Below the pieces are notes generated by a model. It was given only the letters and a program-made list of their open reading frames with translations. It had not been told where the DNA came from and did not search any database. Of a stretch of 51,104 nt of DNA, positions 44,501 to 51,104 are shown in pieces. How positions within the stretch are numbered: the stretch's first letter is position 1; every line of letters starts with the position of its first letter. Position numbers and translations under genes: made by a program. The DNA comes from Astrocystis sublimbata. Its lineage: Eukaryota > Ascomycota > Sordariomycetes > Xylariales > Xylariaceae. Location: assembly GCA_022453515.1 (NCBI GenBank), contig JAJNNY010000099.1, positions 35,001 through 86,104 on the forward strand, written 5' to 3'.

Positions 44501-47500
44501 TTGAACTCAACCAATCCCCGTGGGGCCCAGTACTCGTTGGACGTCTCACTTTTTGAGCGCTTGATCAATCCTGCGCGAGAAAGAGACCAGAAGATTCCTT
44601 TCGATACACTCGAAACACAGCGGCGTATGCATCCCAGCATTTCTGATCTCATACGTCGGACTCTGTACCCTACATTGATAGATGGTGGAGCCGTGGCAGA
44701 GTATCCCGAGGTGAGCGGTCTACAGAATCGATTATTCTGGTTCCAACACACGATGCTAGAAGATCGAGCACACCAGCAAGACCCCGTGTCTACCTCTCAC
44801 ACGAATACCTTCGAGGTGCAGATGACTATTGCATTAGTGCAGCATCTTGTTAGACAAGGCTCATACGGACCCGACGACATTGCTGTTATTACCCCATACC
44901 TTGGTCAACTTTTCCGCCTCCGTCGAGAAATGCAGTCCATATTCCAGATATCTGTCGGGGAGCGGGATCTCGAAGAACTAGAGAATTTAGAAGCTGACAA
45001 CGCTACGAAGTCGGGTGAAAGCTATGGCGTCAAGACCAGCACAGTTGCTCGCACAACCCTCCTGAAGAGCATTCGTTTGGCAACTGTCGATAACTTCCAG
45101 GGTGAAGAGGCTAAAGTTGTAGTGATATCCTTGGTTCGAAGCAACAATGAACAGCGCTGTGGTTTTCTCAGCACGAACAATCGGATTAACGTGCTGTTAT
45201 CCCGAGCAAAACACGGCATGTATCTGATCGGGAACACGGATACATACGGACAAGTACCGATGTGGGAACAGGTGATCACAATGCTAAGGAATGGCGGAAA
45301 TCTTGGACCTGTTCTACAATTGCGATGCCCTCGTCACCCTGACCACCCCATCAAGGTTTCGACGCCTGATCACTTCCTACAGTTCTCGCCGGAGGGAGGT
45401 TGCCATCGACAATGCGATGAACGGTTATTATGTGGCCATGCATGCGTTAATCGATGTCATTCTCAAGTTCTTCACAAAGCTGTGCGATGCCTCGAGCCAT
45501 GCCCTAGACCGAAGAAGGGCTGCAGCCACTCTTGCAGATTGCCCTGTGGGAATGTTTGCGAACCGAGATGTACCGAAATGCTTGAGAATCTCGACCTGGT
45601 CTTATCTTGTGGCCACAGAAAACCGAGAGCCTTATGCTGGCAGGCTCAAGACCCTTCTTCTATTGTCTGCGAAGAAGTGATTGCCAAGACCGTGCCAGGG
45701 TGTGGTCATTCAGTGAAAGTCCCCTGCCACGTCGATGTGGACGCGGCAAACTACTCATGCACGAGTGTGTGTGGCACTCCCCAGCCCTGTGGCCATTCTT
45801 GTCGCAGCCAGTGCCACCGCTGCAAAGAGAGAAAAGATGGGACAGTAGTAAGTGAACATCATGAGATCTGTCGACAGTCATGCAATCGCGACTATACGGC
45901 CTGTCATCACGCTTGTCAAAAGTCGTGCCATGGTCAAGAGATATGTCCTCCATGTTCCAGTCCCTGCGAAGCTCGATGCAGCCACTCGAGATGCAGCAAG
46001 CAATGCCACGAGCCCTGTGCCCCGTGTGCTGAACAGAAATGCTCATCTCAATGCCCCCACCAGAAGTGTACGATGCCTTGTGCAGCACCATGTAACTGGG
46101 TCCCTTGTTCGAGAAGATGCGATAATCTTCTCGATTGCGGGCATCAATGTCCTTCACTCTGCGGTGAAGCGTGTCCCGAGACGAAGTATTGTCAATTGTG
46201 CGGCGACGATAGTGTCAAATCCGCGGTTGTGGATTGGATTATGGGCTCGTTATACCATGAGATCAACCTTGATGAGGATCCTTGCGTATTCCCCGACTGT
46301 GGTCATTTCCTGACTATGTCTAATATGGACGGGTTGATGGATCTCAAGTCACAGTACGACATGTCCGACGAAGATATCGCAACCCCAAAGGCTTTGTCTA
46401 ATTGCTCCTTACCATTCTCAATGGATGAGGTGAAGACGTGCCCTTCTTGTCGAGGTCCCTTACGCAACATTGCCAGGTACGGCAGAATTATTCGTCGCGC
46501 CAGCCTCGACGAGGCGACGAAGAAATTCATGGCTTGGTCTCATGTCGAATATATGAGATTAGCGGAACAACTTGTCAACGTTCAAATAAGTCTCACAAAA
46601 GCGGATAAACCTCCTGCACTGCCGAATGCCACTAAATCATCTAAGCTAGTAATTGCCAAGGGACGTTATCAGCAGCTGCGTTTGCTTCACGAATGGGTTG
46701 GCAATGCCAGATACAACGAGGCTCTCAAGCTTTGGAATCGCATCAGCACTTTCATTAGAGAAGTTCGCAAAGAGGAACAGCCCCTTCAACGTGTTGCAAA
46801 CTTAGTCCGGCATGCATCTGGACAGGCACAAGTCACCAATGACTTCGCCGTCGATGAGTCAGTACTTCAAGTCAAGGGTGAATTGAAGGCTCTTGCATTG
46901 TCACTCAAATGCGAAATTGTCATCTTGACCGATTTGATGACAATTCGCGAACGGCTCAGCGCCGGGCGCCCAAAACTTAAACTGGATCTTACAAAACAGA
47001 TTCAAGATTGTGAGAAACTGATTGAGATGGCGGAGTCTGCACAGTATCCACGTGAGCAGGTCGAGGGTCATATTTGTTTGGCTCAGTTTTGTGCCTTTAT
47101 TCGAGCCCTGACTCCCGAATCAACCGAGGACTCGACACCGGAAGAGGAATCATCGGACGTGATAGCCAAATTGATGGAACAAGCTAAAGCCCACATCGCT
47201 ACTGCCCGCGACCTCTTGAATCAGTATCCCTCGACTCAGATTCTTGAAGCTGAAATCGCCACGGCGGAGACGATGCTGCGTGACTCAGTGTTCTACACCG
47301 AGGTTTCAGAGTCCGAGATGCGAGCTGTTTACCAGGCCATGTCCCGCGAGTTGTCGGGCACTGGTCATTGGTATTACTGTGTCAATGGACACCCTTTCAC
47401 AATTGGCGAATGTGGAATGCCGATGGAACAAGCCAGATGCCCAGAGTGTGATGCAGTTGTTGGAGGAAGGAATCATCGGGCTGAAGAGGGCGTTAGGCGT

Positions 47501-47551
47501 GCAGATGAGATGGAAGACTTAGGTCGTGGTATGGGTCAGCTAGGTATCTAA
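41529..47551 (+). CDS. ZNFX1/Hrr1-type RNA helicase with NFX1 zinc fingers
   Basis: Exons 41529-43565, 43634-44321 and 44382-47551 give 1964 residues. The N-terminal CCCH finger is CFAFQKGSCKFGARCKFSH. After an alpha-helical region comes an SF1 Upf1-like helicase: Walker A GPPGTGKS (645-652), CYTNHALDQLL motif, CEEAGE Walker B (909-914), GDQLQL, QRRMHPSI, ATVDNFQGEEAKVVVISLVR and NRINVLLSRAK. Around 1230-1530 a Cys/His-rich array of NFX1-type fingers follows, with repeats like CGHSCRSQCH and CSHSRCSKQCHEPC. Near 1895-1940 is a final RZ-type finger (HWYYCVNGHPF, CGMPMEQARCPEC). Relatives are fission-yeast Hrr1 (RNA-directed RNA polymerase complex) and nematode ZNFX-1 (Argonaute-bound, small-RNA inheritance). 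A related role is inferred. A CTG-initiated upstream extension to 41355 was not used. The 3' end lies in the inverted repeat. Confidence 0.94.
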
Positions 47552-47731
47552 GAGTGTCGCCAAACTTACGAGTATTGGCAAGCTCTTTAGCATAGTGCCC
47601 CATACTTAGCTCTGATATAAGTGAATGAAGGCCCCCTCGACTTGGTCTCTTAAGAATGTTGTGTTAGGAGTCTTAAAGGCTAAGTAACAAGCTCTGAACA
47701 TTTGACTAGGGGGCAATAAATTGACTGATAC

Positions 47732-47928
47732 CTGAGATGATGAGAGACATCAGTGCCGTGGTGAGAATCGTGACCGTAATCGCCATGTAGTCGTTGAAAG
47801 CGAGTGGTACATTTGAAATGCGCTTTGATTAGACGAAGCCCGATTGCTACGTAAGGGAAAACAATGAAGACAAGACCAATCACGGTCACCTGGATGCCCC
47901 CAGGTGAGAGATTTAGAGTATCCGCCAT
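47732..47928 (-). pseudogene. Rhodopsin-domain membrane protein, 5' remnant with frameshift
   Basis: The ATG at 47928 opens MADTLNLSPGGIQVTVIGLV, continuing FIVFPYVAIGLRLIK. This is the extracellular tip and first helix of the fungal rhodopsin-domain (seven-helix) integral membrane family. The second helix (DYMAITVTILTTALMSLIIS) continues in a different frame, implying an indel of one or two bases near GCGCATTTCAAATG. A GT donor follows it, but no later exon exists in the 180 bp before the tail-to-tail helicase gene. A short dead remnant. An unusual intron in place of the frameshift cannot be excluded. Confidence 0.6.
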
Positions 47929-48480
47929 TTGGTTTCAGAAATGGAGTTTTAAAACGCGTTCTTCAAAACGAAAATAAGGTGATGAGTACTAGGACATTGC
48001 TTCGTTAACGAGGGATTCAGCTTGAATCAAATAACGCAGTCAATCGAGGGGGATGAATTTATTGCTTAGATGGCTTGGGCAACTTGATCTATATAATTAG
48101 TCGCTGATTAAAAGGGTCAGTCAGGGTAAAGGGTATCGGATCCTCCGATGGGGTGGCAGGAAGCCGTCCTGTTGGTATACAATGAGCACATATGGTTACA
48201 CTCGCACACTGTTGTCATTCAGACCCAGTATGAAATCCCTCTTTAAGTGCCACAACCACATCAAGAACTGTGTAACAACATTATAGGCTTACAATCCTTG
48301 GGAATTCTGTGCCTACGAGTACATGTTGGTAGGAATAGGCACGCACATGAGAATCACAGACCAAATTATGCAGGCTGAGGCCTGCCGAGGCGCTACATAA
48401 AATAGATGAGACGGTCTTGTATACTTAAGTCAGCATATAGTATAAGAAATAAATGTTCCCTTAATCATGTGATAGCTACT
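47929..48480. other. Non-coding part of the inverted repeat arm
   Basis: AT-rich upstream of the rhodopsin remnant. No gene seen. Confidence 0.5.
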
Positions 48481-49143
48481 GTATAACAATGAACTATATA
48501 TAAATAATTAGAACATAATTAAAGAATAATTACTATATAATAATTATTCTTAATTATGTTCTAATTATTTATATATAGTTCATTGTTATACAGTAGCTAT
48601 CACATGATTAAGGGAACATTTATTTCTTATACTATATGCTGACTTAAGTATACAAGACCGTCTCATCTATTTTATGTAGCGCCTCGGCAGGCCTCAGCCT
48701 GCATAATTTGGTCTGTGATTCTCATGTGCGTGCCTATTCCTACCAACATGTACTCGTAGGCACAGAATTCCCAAGGATTGTAAGCCTATAATGTTGTTAC
48801 ACAGTTCTTGATGTGGTTGTGGCACTTAAAGAGGGATTTCATACTGGGTCTGAATGACAACAGTGTGCGAGTGTAACCATATGTGCTCATTGTATACCAA
48901 CAGGACGGCTTCCTGCCACCCCATCGGAGGATCCGATACCCTTTACCCTGACTGACCCTTTTAATCAGCGACTAATTATATAGATCAAGTTGCCCAAGCC
49001 ATCTAAGCAATAAATTCATCCCCCTCGATTGACTGCGTTATTTGATTCAAGCTGAATCCCTCGTTAACGAAGCAATGTCCTAGTACTCATCACCTTATTT
49101 TCGTTTTGAAGAACGCGTTTTAAAACTCCATTTCTGAAACCAA

Positions 49144-49340
49144 ATGGCGGATACTCTAAATCTCTCACCTGGGGGCATCCAGGTGACCGTGATTGGTCTT
49201 GTCTTCATTGTTTTCCCTTACGTAGCAATCGGGCTTCGTCTAATCAAAGCGCATTTCAAATGTACCACTCGCTTTCAACGACTACATGGCGATTACGGTC
49301 ACGATTCTCACCACGGCACTGATGTCTCTCATCATCTCAG
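49144..49340 (+). pseudogene. Rhodopsin-domain remnant, mirror copy
   Basis: Mirror copy of 47732-47928 with the same start, same frameshift and same terminal GT donor, so the decay predates the duplication (or the duplication is an assembly product). Confidence 0.6.
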
Positions 49341-49520
49341 GTATCAGTCAATTTATTGCCCCCTAGTCAAATGTTCAGAGCTTGTTACTTAGCCTTTAAG
49401 ACTCCTAACACAACATTCTTAAGAGACCAAGTCGAGGGGGCCTTCATTCACTTATATCAGAGCTAAGTATGGGGCACTATGCTAAAGAGCTTGCCAATAC
49501 TCGTAAGTTTGGCGACACTC

Positions 49521-51104
49521 TTAGATACCTAGCTGACCCATACCACGACCTAAGTCTTCCATCTCATCTGCACGCCTAACGCCCTCTTCAGCCCGATGAT
49601 TCCTTCCTCCAACAACTGCATCACACTCTGGGCATCTGGCTTGTTCCATCGGCATTCCACATTCGCCAATTGTGAAAGGGTGTCCATTGACACAGTAATA
49701 CCAATGACCAGTGCCCGACAACTCGCGGGACATGGCCTGGTAAACAGCTCGCATCTCGGACTCTGAAACCTCGGTGTAGAACACTGAGTCACGCAGCATC
49801 GTCTCCGCCGTGGCGATTTCAGCTTCAAGAATCTGAGTCGAGGGATACTGATTCAAGAGGTCGCGGGCAGTAGCGATGTGGGCTTTAGCTTGTTCCATCA
49901 ATTTGGCTATCACGTCCGATGATTCCTCTTCCGGTGTCGAGTCCTCGGTTGATTCGGGAGTCAGGGCTCGAATAAAGGCACAAAACTGAGCCAAACAAAT
50001 ATGACCCTCGACCTGCTCACGTGGATACTGTGCAGACTCCGCCATCTCAATCAGTTTCTCACAATCTTGAATCTGTTTTGTAAGATCCAGTTTAAGTTTT
50101 GGGCGCCCGGCGCTGAGCCGTTCGCGAATTGTCATCAAATCGGTCAAGATGACAATTTCGCATTTGAGTGACAATGCAAGAGCCTTCAATTCACCCTTGA
50201 CTTGAAGTACTGACTCATCGACGGCGAAGTCATTGGTGACTTGTGCCTGTCCAGATGCATGCCGGACTAAGTTTGCAACACGTTGAAGGGGCTGTTCCTC
50301 TTTGCGAACTTCTCTAATGAAAGTGCTGATGCGATTCCAAAGCTTGAGAGCCTCGTTGTATCTGGCATTGCCAACCCATTCGTGAAGCAAACGCAGCTGC
50401 TGATAACGTCCCTTGGCAATTACTAGCTTAGATGATTTAGTGGCATTCGGCAGTGCAGGAGGTTTATCCGCTTTTGTGAGACTTATTTGAACGTTGACAA
50501 GTTGTTCCGCTAATCTCATATATTCGACATGAGACCAAGCCATGAATTTCTTCGTCGCCTCGTCGAGGCTGGCGCGACGAATAATTCTGCCGTACCTGGC
50601 AATGTTGCGTAAGGGACCTCGACAAGAAGGGCACGTCTTCACCTCATCCATTGAGAATGGTAAGGAGCAATTAGACAAAGCCTTTGGGGTTGCGATATCT
50701 TCGTCGGACATGTCGTACTGTGACTTGAGATCCATCAACCCGTCCATATTAGACATAGTCAGGAAATGACCACAGTCGGGGAATACGCAAGGATCCTCAT
50801 CAAGGTTGATCTCATGGTATAACGAGCCCATAATCCAATCCACAACCGCGGATTTGACACTATCGTCGCCGCACAATTGACAATACTTCGTCTCGGGACA
50901 CGCTTCACCGCAGAGTGAAGGACATTGATGCCCGCAATCGAGAAGATTATCGCATCTTCTCGAACAAGGGACCCAGTTACATGGTGCTGCACAAGGCATC
51001 GTACACTTCTGGTGGGGGCATTGAGATGAGCATTTCTGTTCAGCACACGGGGCACAGGGCTCGTGGCATTGCTTGCTGCATCTCGAGTGGCTGCATCGAG
51101 CTTC
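49521..51104 (-). pseudogene. ZNFX1-like helicase, C-terminal fragment in mirror copy
   Basis: The same C-terminal residues (from about 1438 to the end), stop codon at 49521-49523, with no helicase domain within the window. Without a promoter and 5' exons it is a partial copy. If the palindrome is real and longer, a full second gene could follow beyond the edge. Confidence 0.9.

Larger units (their letters stand above)
45968..48536. repeat. Inverted repeat, left arm (2.57 kb)
   Basis: Matches the reverse complement of 48537-51104. Identical translated blocks (47680-47928 versus 49144-49392; 46303-46530 versus 50542-50769; ORF ends at 47551 and 49521) all satisfy one mirror relation. It holds the last 527 or so codons of the helicase and a broken rhodopsin-domain gene. 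Confidence 0.97.
48537..51104. repeat. Inverted repeat, right arm, runs to the window end
   Basis: Reverse complement of 45968-48536. It ends at the window edge, so the true arm may be longer. Apart from two differences near the hinge (one substitution, one 1-nt indel in an A/T run), I saw no differences in the stretches I compared. Confidence 0.97.

Overview
The window looks like a complete short contig from a filamentous ascomycete. Genes carry short introns (about 45-110 nt, mostly GTAAGT-type donors, CTAAC/CTAAT branch points, CAG/TAG acceptors), and the proteins are typical of Sordariomycetes. The first kilobase is rDNA, and its ITS2 most resembles Xylariales (Xylariaceae/Hypoxylaceae) as I remember those sequences. 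The left end runs off inside 28S rDNA and the right end stops inside a fold-back inverted repeat. Both are usual places for an assembly to break.

Layout. 1-1960: minus-strand rDNA (28S 5' part, ITS2, 5.8S, ITS1, 3' part of 18S), cut by the 3' portion of a group I intron. The intron core overlaps the end of an ankyrin-like ORF (1917-3062). 3063-5028: repeats, a broken gene and gene-poor DNA. 5029-8338: an Argonaute. 8339-10803: gene-free, with TAGGTA-rich patches. 10804-11247: an intact tRNA-Lys(CTT) beside two decayed copies. 11581-15150: a riboflavin-type deaminase, a DnaJ/DNAJC9-like protein and the telomere protein STN1. 16318-19224: a secreted GH81 glucanase. 21815-26024: a vacuolar Ca2+/H+ exchanger and a two-domain glyoxalase I. 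27883-31705: 3-phosphoglycerate dehydrogenase converging on an MFS transporter. 32410-34262: a tyrosinase whose first splice junction makes a TAG, and a doubtful small gene. 34668-39757: an APH/choline-kinase-like protein, an FMP52-like reductase and RIB3. 41529-47551: a very large ZNFX1/Hrr1-type helicase. 45968-51104: a near-perfect inverted repeat, 2.57 kb per arm, which copies the helicase 3' end and a broken rhodopsin-domain gene.

Connections. Argonaute and the ZNFX1/Hrr1-type helicase belong to the same small-RNA/heterochromatin machinery in fission yeast and nematodes, though here they lie 33 kb apart. The deaminase (RIB2-type step) and RIB3 both serve riboflavin synthesis. The rest are ordinary single-copy housekeeping or secretory genes on both strands, not a recognisable metabolic cluster. 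Exon coordinates were set by hand from splice motifs, and each spliced CDS was checked for frame and length. The best candidates for a second look are the end palindrome, the rDNA-intron/ORF junction, the tyrosinase splice-junction stop, the 85-bp hairpin repeats and the tRNA-Lys relics.
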